From Aldehydirespirator sp965220345 (GTDB lineage Bacteria; Actinomycetota; Acidimicrobiia; Acidimicrobiales; Aldehydirespiratoraceae), in NCBI GenBank assembly GCA_965220345.1, contig OZ244822.1, positions 930,001-994,000 on the forward strand: 64,000 nt of DNA, read 5' to 3'. Positions 38,857 to 46,695 of the stretch are shown here, in pieces (the first letter of the stretch is position 1; each line of letters begins with the position of its first letter). A program made the translations under genes and the position numbers. Under the pieces are notes generated by a model. It ran no database searches and had not been told where the DNA came from. It saw only the letters and a list, made by a program, of their open reading frames with translations.

Positions 38857-39468
38857 ATGATTGTCATTCCATCGCCATCGGAGATTCTGCCGATGCTCAG
38901 TGCGAGCCTGCCTACAATCCAGAAGGCACTGCTTGACGGCATTGACTTTGCCAGCGATATCCAACCCGAGCCCGAAAATCGGGATCGCTGGTATTGGGCA
39001 CATTCGGCTCGCTACCGAGCGCGGCGCGTCCTGGAGGCGAGTTCAAAAGATGCACAGGGCTGGGAGTTGGTAGCTGGCGTTCCCAACTCTGGTATCCACA
39101 TTCTTGTCGACGGGTTGCACAAGGTTCGCGTCCTGCGATCCACAGAAGGCACCACGCCCGCACCTGGGCACACCCGTATGCGTCGTCAAGCTTGGCAACA
39201 GACCCGTTTCCAGTTTCCGAGCAAAGACAGAGCCGAAGGGCTTCCACCACTTGATCTGGTTCTGGACTGGACTACCGACCACACAGATGCTTTGACGATC
39301 CATCTCGGGCTGCCGAAAGGGGTCTGGAACTACGGCAACGATCCGATACTCGAGTGGCGGGTGCCGTTGCCGTCTGGTGACGACATTGAAGACCTCGCAT
39401 TCGAGATTGTTGATGAAGCTATGCCTGCCGTGCTGATAATTGATGACACGGAGACGCAGGCACTTTGA
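38857..39468 (+). CDS. Uncharacterised protein paired with an XRE-ImmA/IrrE protein
   Basis: 203 residues from ATG 38857, chosen because of the -10 box just upstream. The sequence has no signal peptide. Landmarks are RDRWYWAHSARYRARRVLEA, WELVAGVPNSGIHILVDGLHK-region near 80, and a C-terminal acidic end EIVDEAMPAVLIIDD. I do not recognise a family. Its stop overlaps the TTG start of the next gene (TTGA), so the two are translationally coupled and probably act together, perhaps as substrate and protease of a switch (inference). Confidence 0.75.
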   Translation: MIVIPSPSEILPMLSASLPTIQKALLDGIDFASDIQPEPENRDRWYWAHSARYRARRVLEASSKDAQGWELVAGVPNSGIHILVDGLHKVRVLRSTEGTTPAPGHTRMRRQAWQQTRFQFPSKDRAEGLPPLDLVLDWTTDHTDALTIHLGLPKGVWNYGNDPILEWRVPLPSGDDIEDLAFEIVDEAMPAVLIIDDTETQAL

Positions 39469-40484
39469 TCGGCGAACGCGTCCGCCTGGTTCGCGAATAC
39501 CTGTCAATGACACAGCAAGGGCTCGCCAACACCGCAAATGTAACTCAACCAGCGATCTCCCAGATCGAGAAGGGAGGACCTGTCGCTGACGAAACGCTCC
39601 AGGCAATTGCAGCAGCCACAGGCTATGGCATAGCCTTCTTTCAACGCGGTGCTCTGCTGGATCTTCCCGAGTTGAGCATGCGTTACCGCAAACAGGCATC
39701 CTCGCGACGCAGCGACGACAAGCGCGTGCGAGCCCATTGCCGGCAAGGTATCGAACTCATTGATGAACTCGAACAGCGAGCCCAACTGCCGCCTGTCGCC
39801 CTAACTCCCATTCACGACGACATTAACGACGACGGTATTGAGCAGCTCGCCGTTACGGTCCGCGACCAACTCGGGATCGGGCCTAGTGATCCCGTGGCCA
39901 ACGTCATGCGAGCTGTCGAGCGCGGCGGCATCATCGTTTTTGGTGCCTCAATCAACGTGGATCGCCACGACGCAGCATCCGTCTGGCCGCATCATCCAAC
40001 CGGGAGACCCGTTGTTTGTTACACACGCGGCTGGCCCGGCGACCGGCAACGCCTCAGCATCGCCCACGAATTAGGCCACCTCGTGATGCACCAGACGCGC
40101 ACAATCGAAGCCGAACGCGCCGAAACCGAAGCCTTTCGCTTCGGTGCAGCTTTCCTGATCCCGAAAGATGCCGCCCTCGAAGATATTGAGGCACCAGTGA
40201 CGCTACGTAGCCTGGCTTGGACAAAGTCAAGATGGGGAATATCCATAACCGCTCTAATTCGACGAAGCTACGACCTGCGAATCATTGATACAAGCCGTTA
40301 CGCATCGTTGATGAAGCAACTCTCAGCTCGCGGTTGGCGAAAAAAAGAACCGGTCAATGTCGCAGTGGAACAACCCACCTTATTGCCAGAGTTGCTGCGC
40401 CTCGTTTATAGAACTGATCGTCCGGCAGCGTTAGCAGCCCGAACTGGACTGAGTCCGCTAGCCATTCGAGACCTGATCGCCTGA
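39465..40484 (+). CDS. XRE-family HTH and ImmA/IrrE metallopeptidase fusion
   Basis: 339 residues. N-terminal XRE HTH (residues about 3-60): LVREYLSMTQQGLANTANVT, then QPAISQIEKG. The ImmA/IrrE peptidase follows, with a zinc motif HELGHLVMH near 203 and a Glu downstream in ETEAFRFGAAFLIP. The C-terminal segment (about 300-339) ends in a small helical RLVYRTDRPAALAARTGLSP region. Proteins of this layout cleave a regulator in response to DNA damage or mating signals in mobile elements. The start is TTG 39465, coupled to the upstream stop. Confidence 0.9.
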   Translation: MIGERVRLVREYLSMTQQGLANTANVTQPAISQIEKGGPVADETLQAIAAATGYGIAFFQRGALLDLPELSMRYRKQASSRRSDDKRVRAHCRQGIELIDELEQRAQLPPVALTPIHDDINDDGIEQLAVTVRDQLGIGPSDPVANVMRAVERGGIIVFGASINVDRHDAASVWPHHPTGRPVVCYTRGWPGDRQRLSIAHELGHLVMHQTRTIEAERAETEAFRFGAAFLIPKDAALEDIEAPVTLRSLAWTKSRWGISITALIRRSYDLRIIDTSRYASLMKQLSARGWRKKEPVNVAVEQPTLLPELLRLVYRTDRPAALAARTGLSPLAIRDLIA

Positions 40485-40570
40485 CCCACCACAAGCAGCA
40501 AACACATCAGCGGTTTGACAACCTAGTCAACACATCGGCCGCTAAAGCAGCGGATGAGCAGCCGAGATAG

Positions 40571-41581
40571 CTATTTGAGGTTGGTGCGGAAGAAGTTGAT
40601 CATGTTGGTGGCAGCAAAACGGGATGCTCGCTCGGGGCCGCAACGCTGTAAGAGGCGTTGTGACAGGCTCGCAAAATCTGCTGGGGCTTTCAGGTCATCA
40701 ATAACGAGCAAGCTTTCTACGTCCACCAAGATCTGGCGGCCCAGTATCGGATCAACTATCCGAACTAGATCTAGGATGAAGTCAGCCCCGATTGCGGCTT
40801 TGTCGTCCCCGGCGATCGCGGCGACGTGCTCAAGATGATCAACAAAAACGTCAATGCTCGGGTTTTCTTGAGCCACGAAAGAGCCGAACGCGTTGACAGA
40901 AACGAAACCGCCAGAGTCGGCCACCAGCCGAATCTGAGCGTCGCTGAGATTGCGGGGATGGTCACACAACGCCCGACAAGACGAATGGCTCGCCACGAAC
41001 GGAACTGTCGCTATTTCAGCTAGATGGGCCACTCCGGCAGCCGACAAATGGCTGATGTCAACCACCATATTGAGCCGCTCCATCTCGGCTATGGCTTCAA
41101 CCCCCAGCGACGAAAGGCACCCGCCTGTGCCGGATTCGGCGATGCCGTCAGCGAGCATAGTGCGACGATTCCAAGTGAGCGAAGCCATGCGCATCCCGAG
41201 ACGATGCAAAGTCTCAAACATCGAAATTGACGAACCGAGCGGTTCGGCACCCTCAATAGCAAGCAACAACGCGATCCGTCCGCTGTCAATAATCCGATCA
41301 ATATCAGCGGATTTCTCCACGATGGCGACATCACTGCAATGCAGTTCGGCTATCTCGCGAGCCAGCGAAATGATCTCCAAGCTGCGACGCAGCGCTCCTT
41401 CGCCTATGAACTGCTCTTCGGTGAAGATCGGGAGCACCTGAAACACCACGCCACCAGCACGCAGACCCGGCAACCAGTCATCGCCGAACGGGTCCCGCAC
41501 GCCTCGCTCTCGACGATGCATACAAGCGAGCAGCAGATCATTGTGTGAATCTGCTATGGGCAACAAGCTGCTGTCAGGCAA
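40571..41581 (-). CDS. Membrane dipeptidase (peptidase M19, renal dipeptidase family)
   Basis: 336 residues. Metal ligands: ADSHNDLLLA at the start (His and Asp), the bridging Glu in LAIEGAEPLG, VDISHLSAAG, and VASHSSCRALCDHPRNLSD, then IGADF near the end. The family hydrolyses dipeptides, including D-amino acid and cyclic-derived ones, with two zinc ions. No signal peptide is visible, so it is likely cytosolic. It follows the HyuA-like gene by 65 bp on the same strand, so it may finish breakdown of hydantoin- or peptide-derived products. Confidence 0.9.
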   Translation of the reverse strand: MPDSSLLPIADSHNDLLLACMHRRERGVRDPFGDDWLPGLRAGGVVFQVLPIFTEEQFIGEGALRRSLEIISLAREIAELHCSDVAIVEKSADIDRIIDSGRIALLLAIEGAEPLGSSISMFETLHRLGMRMASLTWNRRTMLADGIAESGTGGCLSSLGVEAIAEMERLNMVVDISHLSAAGVAHLAEIATVPFVASHSSCRALCDHPRNLSDAQIRLVADSGGFVSVNAFGSFVAQENPSIDVFVDHLEHVAAIAGDDKAAIGADFILDLVRIVDPILGRQILVDVESLLVIDDLKAPADFASLSQRLLQRCGPERASRFAATNMINFFRTNLK

Positions 41582-41646
41582 TAGAACCAGCGACTCTCAC
41601 TATGACATTACAGACGCTGCTCAAGACGCTGTGCTCACAGAATGCG

Positions 41647-43260
41647 TCAGGCGAGAGGCCCAACAGCTTTCACCATGACCCGACAACCGCCGCCAGGTAC
41701 ATAAGTCATAGGAACTTCAGTCACCGTGGTGATGCGAACACCGTCAGGATGAGCACCAGAACGCACAGCAGCGTTGGCGGCTAGTTCCCGAGCGTCGTTG
41801 AGGCACTCTTCGCGGCTGGTTCGGTCGTAGCTATAGACACGGTCAACGGTGCCTGAAGCCTCAGCAATACAAGCCCCATAAGCATTAGCAACCGAATAGT
41901 TGTTGGGGCGCAGCACTTCGGAAATGCCCGACACCTGCTGCGCTATCAGATGCGCTCCGCCGCCAACAGCTAGCAGAGGTATCTCAGCACGGCTTGACTT
42001 CATGCGGTCGCTCATTATCGACACCTGCTCATCCACCCAGGCAAGAGCATCGTTCACAAGCCCCGAGTCAAGATCGCCGAGCAGGTTCTTGTCGCCGAAA
42101 CCGTCGAGACGGCCCGCAGCCAGCGAAACATCTGACAAGGTCAAGGTGTCGCCACCCACACAGCGGGCTTCTGTGGCTACGGCATACCCCACTGAGTCGG
42201 GGCCGACAGTCAGAGTTGTGCCGTTGCCGCAGCGAGCGTCACGCACCACAGTTCCGCCGCCGAGCCCCATCGAAATCAGATCCGGCATACGGAAGTTGGT
42301 GCGCACCCCGCCTACCTCCACTGCCGCAGTGGACTCACGCGGGAATCCGTCCACCAGAATGCCAGCATCAGCAGAAGTGCCTCCCACGTCAATGACGACC
42401 GCGTCGTTGACTCCTGCCAGAGCGCAAGCGCCCCGCATTGAGTTGGTGGGGCCCGAACCGAGAGTCAACACCGGGAAGCGGCCAGCTTCAGCAGCTGTCA
42501 ACAAAGTGCCGTCGTTTTGCGTCAGGTAAGCCTCAACAGTCAGGTCATGAGCCGTAAGTGCCTGCCCGAAACCGTCAACCACACTGGAAGCAACGCTTAG
42601 CAGCGCCGCGTTCAAAATGGTGGCATTCTCACGCTCAAGCAAGCCAAGCGAACCCACTTGATGGCTAAGCGACACAGAGAAATCAGCGCCCAGCTCTTCG
42701 GCGAGTATCTCACGGGCACGATTCTCGTGATCATTGGTAGCTGGGCTGAACGCAGCCGAAACAGCAATAGCTGAACATCCAGCTGCTGCGGCTTGAGCAG
42801 CAAAGCGTCGAACTGCATCACAATCCAGTGGCGCGATCTCAGAGCCGTCGTATTCGTTACCGCCCTCGATGATGGCCGAAGCGGCAATCACCGCAGAGCG
42901 AATGTCATCAGGCCAAGCGGCTCCAGGGCGGACTCCCAGCGATGACGGTGCCGCCAACCGCAGCACGCCCACCTGATCAAGATCGCGGCGCTGGATGATG
43001 GCGTTGGTGGGATGAGTGGTGCCAAGCATCGCTTTAGTGATAAGCGCTCTGTCTACATCGGCCAAAACCCGGCCAAGCGCTTCGCGGATGCCGTCAATGG
43101 GTTCGGGGGTTGTAGCCACCTTCACTGCGGTGATTACTGCGCCAGCGGCATCAATGATCACCGCGTCGGTGTTGGTGCCACCGACATCAATACCGACACG
43201 CAACTCTGATTGGGTTGCTGCATTGTTATTTATGACGTTATTTATGACGGACGTATTCAT
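41647..43260 (-). CDS. Hydantoinase/oxoprolinase family protein (HyuA-like)
   Basis: 537 residues. N-terminal ASKHA-type motif LRVGIDVGGTNTDAVIID, then TTHPTNAIIQRRDLDQVGV, GSGPTNSMRGACALAG and VIDVGGTSADAGIL. These are shared by ATP-dependent N-methylhydantoinase A and 5-oxoprolinase N-terminal domains. It is the short type (about 520-540 residues) that pairs with a DUF917 protein rather than with HyuB. The start overlaps the DUF917 stop by four bases. Probable role: ATP-dependent opening of a hydantoin-like ring; exact substrate unknown. Confidence 0.88.
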   Translation of the reverse strand: MNTSVINNVINNNAATQSELRVGIDVGGTNTDAVIIDAAGAVITAVKVATTPEPIDGIREALGRVLADVDRALITKAMLGTTHPTNAIIQRRDLDQVGVLRLAAPSSLGVRPGAAWPDDIRSAVIAASAIIEGGNEYDGSEIAPLDCDAVRRFAAQAAAAGCSAIAVSAAFSPATNDHENRAREILAEELGADFSVSLSHQVGSLGLLERENATILNAALLSVASSVVDGFGQALTAHDLTVEAYLTQNDGTLLTAAEAGRFPVLTLGSGPTNSMRGACALAGVNDAVVIDVGGTSADAGILVDGFPRESTAAVEVGGVRTNFRMPDLISMGLGGGTVVRDARCGNGTTLTVGPDSVGYAVATEARCVGGDTLTLSDVSLAAGRLDGFGDKNLLGDLDSGLVNDALAWVDEQVSIMSDRMKSSRAEIPLLAVGGGAHLIAQQVSGISEVLRPNNYSVANAYGACIAEASGTVDRVYSYDRTSREECLNDARELAANAAVRSGAHPDGVRITTVTEVPMTYVPGGGCRVMVKAVGPLA

Positions 43261-44324
43261 GACGGAAGCTCCACAAAGTCAATGTCGTAACCGAACGCTT
43301 TTGGCCCTACCAGCTCAAGCATTCCCTCTTGGTGCCATTGCGGCGCACATGGCATACCAATCACGATCACCCGATTGCCGTAGGCGAGAGCTTCAGTTGT
43401 GATCGGTTCGAATGTCTCACAATCAAGCAAGCAGATCAGATTGGGGGTGGTTATGGCTGGTTTACCGTCAAGAAACGCCACCAGATTCTCGTTCTGCACT
43501 TCAATGCGCATGGTGGCATTGCTGCCCTCAAGATCTTCCAGGATCACTGTTGAACGGGCGAAACCATCAGTAGTCCGTCGATCCAGGTCAACTACTTTTC
43601 CGGTAAAGAACTGATGCGAGCCAGACTCTGATATGAAACGTTCCCAGGCACCTTCGTGGCCGTCCTTTACTGCCTGCAACATGCGACCCAGCTCAGTGCA
43701 GTAAGTCAGCGATCCCGGGATGCCGTGCTCCGCGATCTGTCCAGCGGTGAGCGGATAGCAGCTAATCGAGTTAGCTAATCCGAGTTGGATCACTGCGGCA
43801 CGAGCCAGCGTTTCGGCTACCTGATTGGTGGTGGTTTCAAAAACGCACTGATTGCCTTTTTCGTCAGCAACCGCCAGCGGACCCGCTGGCAAACCCGCCA
43901 AAGTGAACACAGTCATCTCGATCTGCGGGAAGGCACGTCGCATCGAATCCGCATTGACAATGGGTAGACCCATCTCTGCGGCAGTAGCGATAGGCAGCAG
44001 CGTGTTGAGACCTCCAACCTCAATGGCCATGATGGCCGCGGGTTCTTTGCCTAGATACGACGACAACGCCTGAACGCCTGCCACGAACTCAGTACCAGCA
44101 GGGATCTTTTCTAGGATTACTGTTGGCGCGCCGATGATTGCGGTGGTGAGCACCAAAGCGTCAGGCTCCAGTTCAGCGGCTTCAATAACTTTGACCGGGC
44201 CATACGTTTCGAGAGCTTGATGAGCGACGAGTTTGGCGATGTAAGGATCGCCGCCACCGCCGGTCCCCAGCAAGGTTGCGCCCAAACACAGCGCCTCAAT
44301 GTCGTCGGTGGTCAAAGTGTCCAT
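43257..44324 (-). CDS. DUF917 / S-methyl thiohydantoin desulfurase-like protein
   Basis: 355 residues from ATG 44324, preceded by GGAG; an earlier frame to 44402 adds a Ser/Asn-rich, unconserved stretch. Motifs: LTTDDIEALCLGATLLGTGG, GGDPYIAKL, VGGLNTLLPIATAAEMGLP, CYPLTAGQI and the end FGYDIDFVELP. This family is regularly encoded beside short HyuA proteins. Coupled (ATGA) to the HyuA-like gene. Likely acts with it on a hydantoin or thiohydantoin derivative. Confidence 0.85.
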   Translation of the reverse strand: MDTLTTDDIEALCLGATLLGTGGGGDPYIAKLVAHQALETYGPVKVIEAAELEPDALVLTTAIIGAPTVILEKIPAGTEFVAGVQALSSYLGKEPAAIMAIEVGGLNTLLPIATAAEMGLPIVNADSMRRAFPQIEMTVFTLAGLPAGPLAVADEKGNQCVFETTTNQVAETLARAAVIQLGLANSISCYPLTAGQIAEHGIPGSLTYCTELGRMLQAVKDGHEGAWERFISESGSHQFFTGKVVDLDRRTTDGFARSTVILEDLEGSNATMRIEVQNENLVAFLDGKPAITTPNLICLLDCETFEPITTEALAYGNRVIVIGMPCAPQWHQEGMLELVGPKAFGYDIDFVELPS

Positions 44325-44503
44325 GGCAGCTCCGTCGTTGCTGGAACTATTGGCATTACTGTCATTGCTCAATCTGCTGAGCTGCGGTTGAGCGGGACTC
44401 AAACTAGTTGTTCATACCGCTGTCAGAGCATGGGCGATTAGCACAATCTGATGCCTATGAATATGCGAATAGCACACATAAAGCAGGATTTTTACGTTCT
44501 GCG

Positions 44504-45220
44504 CTATGCGAGTTTGTCGGCTGTCAGTGCTTCGAGTGCCACTCGAGCCATGTCAAGAAAGGAGTCTTGACGTTCTTGTGATGTGGCGTGCTCGTTTCTG
44601 AGTATCTGATCGCTTACGGTCAGCACCGCAGCGGCTCGGGCCTTCAGACGCGCCGCTACAGCGAACAATCCCGCTGCTTCCATCTCCACCGCAATGCAAC
44701 CAGCCTGTTCGAGTTGTTCAAAAGGGGTAACTGCCCCGTAGAACAAATCTGACGTGAAAACACTGCCCACATGGAAAGACAAAGCTGCAGCCTCCGCGGC
44801 GGAAGCCAACGCCGAAGTCAAAGCAAAATCTGGCACGGGTGCATATCCATCGAAACCGAACATGTTGCGTGGAGCGGCGCTGTCGGTTGAAGCACCAGCA
44901 ACGATCACCAGGTCACGCAGCGACACATCGTCTCGGATAGCACCACAGCTACCAACCCTAATCAGGCGTTCGACCCCGTAGTCAGTTACTAGCTCGTTGA
45001 TGTAGATCGCTGATGACGGGATACCCATGCCTGTTCCCATCACCGAAACGGGCTGACTAGCGTAGCTGCCGGTGAAGCCGAGCATGCCTCGCACGTCGGT
45101 CACAAGCTTTGCGTCAGTCAGCAACTCTTCGGCGATTACCTGAGCGCGTTTTGGGTCACCCGGCAGCAGACAAGCTGGCGCGAATTCGCCTTTCTCAGCG
45201 GAAATATGTGGTGTCGGCAT
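44504..45220 (-). CDS. deoD: Purine nucleoside phosphorylase, DeoD type
   Basis: 238 residues, the normal hexameric-PNP length. Motifs: MPTPHISAEKGEFAPACLLP followed by GDP, GMGIPSSAIYINELV, RVGSCGAI, the purine site DLFYGAVTPFEQ, VEMEAAGLF and TVSDQI with the catalytic Asp. The reaction is purine (deoxy)nucleoside plus phosphate to free base plus (deoxy)ribose-1-phosphate. The product fits the mutase-DeoC fusion at 29956. It lies 56 bp after the deaminase gene on the same strand. Confidence 0.93.
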   Translation of the reverse strand: MPTPHISAEKGEFAPACLLPGDPKRAQVIAEELLTDAKLVTDVRGMLGFTGSYASQPVSVMGTGMGIPSSAIYINELVTDYGVERLIRVGSCGAIRDDVSLRDLVIVAGASTDSAAPRNMFGFDGYAPVPDFALTSALASAAEAAALSFHVGSVFTSDLFYGAVTPFEQLEQAGCIAVEMEAAGLFAVAARLKARAAAVLTVSDQILRNEHATSQERQDSFLDMARVALEALTADKLA

Positions 45221-45276
45221 GCTTGTTCCTCCTCAAGCTAGATCAAAACGTTGAGTCAATCTGCCAGTTTGGCGAC

Positions 45277-46644
45277 TCACGGGTCATAGGTCTGGATCCT
45301 GCGACCGTGACTCAAGTCAACAAGTCTGGGGATCCGCTGTTTCAACTCGTTACTTAGCTCGTTGATGTCAACACCAGGAACTTGACCATCTAAAGCAACG
45401 ATCCGCCCGTCCACGATGGTGGCATACACATCCGCAGACCGCACGCTGTAAACGAGAGCAGCCAGCTCATCATGAACCGGCTGATTATGAGCACCGCTCA
45501 AGTCGACTATGGCGATGTCGGCACAACGACCTACTTCGACACGGCCGCATTGATCGCCTAAGCCGACCACACGAGCGCCACCCTCGGTAAGGATCGACAG
45601 AGCTTGGCTGGTGTTCATCTGAGTGGCATCGCCTCTGATCTGCTTTTGGGTAAGGGCCATCAGTCTGGTGTTCTCGAACAGATCCAACGAATTGCAGCTG
45701 GCAGGGCCGTCGGTGCCGACACCCACTGCTGCACCGATTTCTTGTAGTCCTTTAATGGGGGTCAACACATTCATGGCGTGCTTCAGATACGTCTTAGGGC
45801 AGTGTGCAACACCAACCCGGTCGGCATATTTCTGCAGCACTTCCAAGTCTTCGTCTTGGATTCCGCAGCCGTGGCCGATTAGCACGCCAGCGTCGAGAAT
45901 GCCGGTGTCCTCAAGCACTTTGATCGGCGAGACCCCGCGTGAGGCCAACGACGATTCGGTCTGCTCAATGGTTTCGGCGGCGTGCAGATGAACATGGACA
46001 CCAAGCCGCCCGGCAGCTTCCGCAGCGGCAGCAAGATCGTCGTCTGTGCAGGTGTAAGGAGCATGAGGCGCTATCGCTGCGGTGATCCTTCCGTCCGCGG
46101 CACCGTGAAACGCTTCAGCCAACTCAAATGAACGGTCGCGGCTTGCTTTTCCTTGTGACGAGAAAAAGGTTGAGCCGATGTTGGCGCGAATGCCTGACTG
46201 CTCCACGGCTTTAGCGACCTGCTCCACATAAAAGTAATGATCAGCGACCGTGGTGACTCCTGCGAGCAGCATTTCGACACAGGCCAGCAGCGTGCCCAAA
46301 TAGACATCGTGCGGTTCGAGGTTTACTTCGAAAGGCCAGACATAGTCGTTGAACCACGTTTCGGCTGCTACATCCTCAGCAGCACCACGAAACAGGGTCA
46401 TGGCTGAATGGCAGTGGCTGTTGATGAGACCGGGCATCGCAATTCGTCCAGCAGCATCTAGTTGCGATAATGCTGTAATGCTGGGGCGGTCATGGATTTC
46501 GGTGATAATGCCGCCACTGATCTCAATCGTCTTCGGCGCGGTAACCGACATAACATCTGAGCTGATGGCAGCGGCTGAAGAGGCCTGCAACACTCGACAG
46601 TTGCTTATCGCCAGGTCGGCCACTGCTTCTGGTTCGCTTGGCAT
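45277..46644 (-). CDS. Amidohydrolase, MtaD / S-adenosylhomocysteine deaminase type
   Basis: 455 residues. Metal-dependent hydrolase motifs: MPGLINSHCHSAMTLFRG near residue 70, IAPHAPYTC, VHLHAAETIEQ, GHGCGIQDED, and VGTDGPASCNSLD. The segment 'WFNDYVWPFEVNL' after the His motif is typical of deaminases acting on methylthioadenosine, S-adenosylhomocysteine or adenosine. Deamination of an adenosine derivative directly before a purine nucleoside phosphorylase gives a sensible order: nucleoside, deaminated nucleoside, base and sugar phosphate. Exact substrate is inference. Confidence 0.88.
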   Translation of the reverse strand: MPSEPEAVADLAISNCRVLQASSAAAISSDVMSVTAPKTIEISGGIITEIHDRPSITALSQLDAAGRIAMPGLINSHCHSAMTLFRGAAEDVAAETWFNDYVWPFEVNLEPHDVYLGTLLACVEMLLAGVTTVADHYFYVEQVAKAVEQSGIRANIGSTFFSSQGKASRDRSFELAEAFHGAADGRITAAIAPHAPYTCTDDDLAAAAEAAGRLGVHVHLHAAETIEQTESSLASRGVSPIKVLEDTGILDAGVLIGHGCGIQDEDLEVLQKYADRVGVAHCPKTYLKHAMNVLTPIKGLQEIGAAVGVGTDGPASCNSLDLFENTRLMALTQKQIRGDATQMNTSQALSILTEGGARVVGLGDQCGRVEVGRCADIAIVDLSGAHNQPVHDELAALVYSVRSADVYATIVDGRIVALDGQVPGVDINELSNELKQRIPRLVDLSHGRRIQTYDP

Positions 46645-46650
46645 CTAACC

Positions 46651-46695
46651 GTTCAATACCTGACTGCTCAATACCTGACTGCTCAATATCTAACT
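46651..46695. repeat. Three tandem 15-bp repeats
   Basis: GTTCAATACCTGACT, GCTCAATACCTGACT and GCTCAATATCTAACT follow directly at 46651, 46666 and 46681. The last copy overlaps the stop codon of the permease gene. Confidence 0.85.

Noticed and set aside
41900..42529. 209-codon plus-strand frame opposite the HyuA-like gene
   Set aside because: Antisense shadow; no conserved motif, and the minus-strand gene is continuous.
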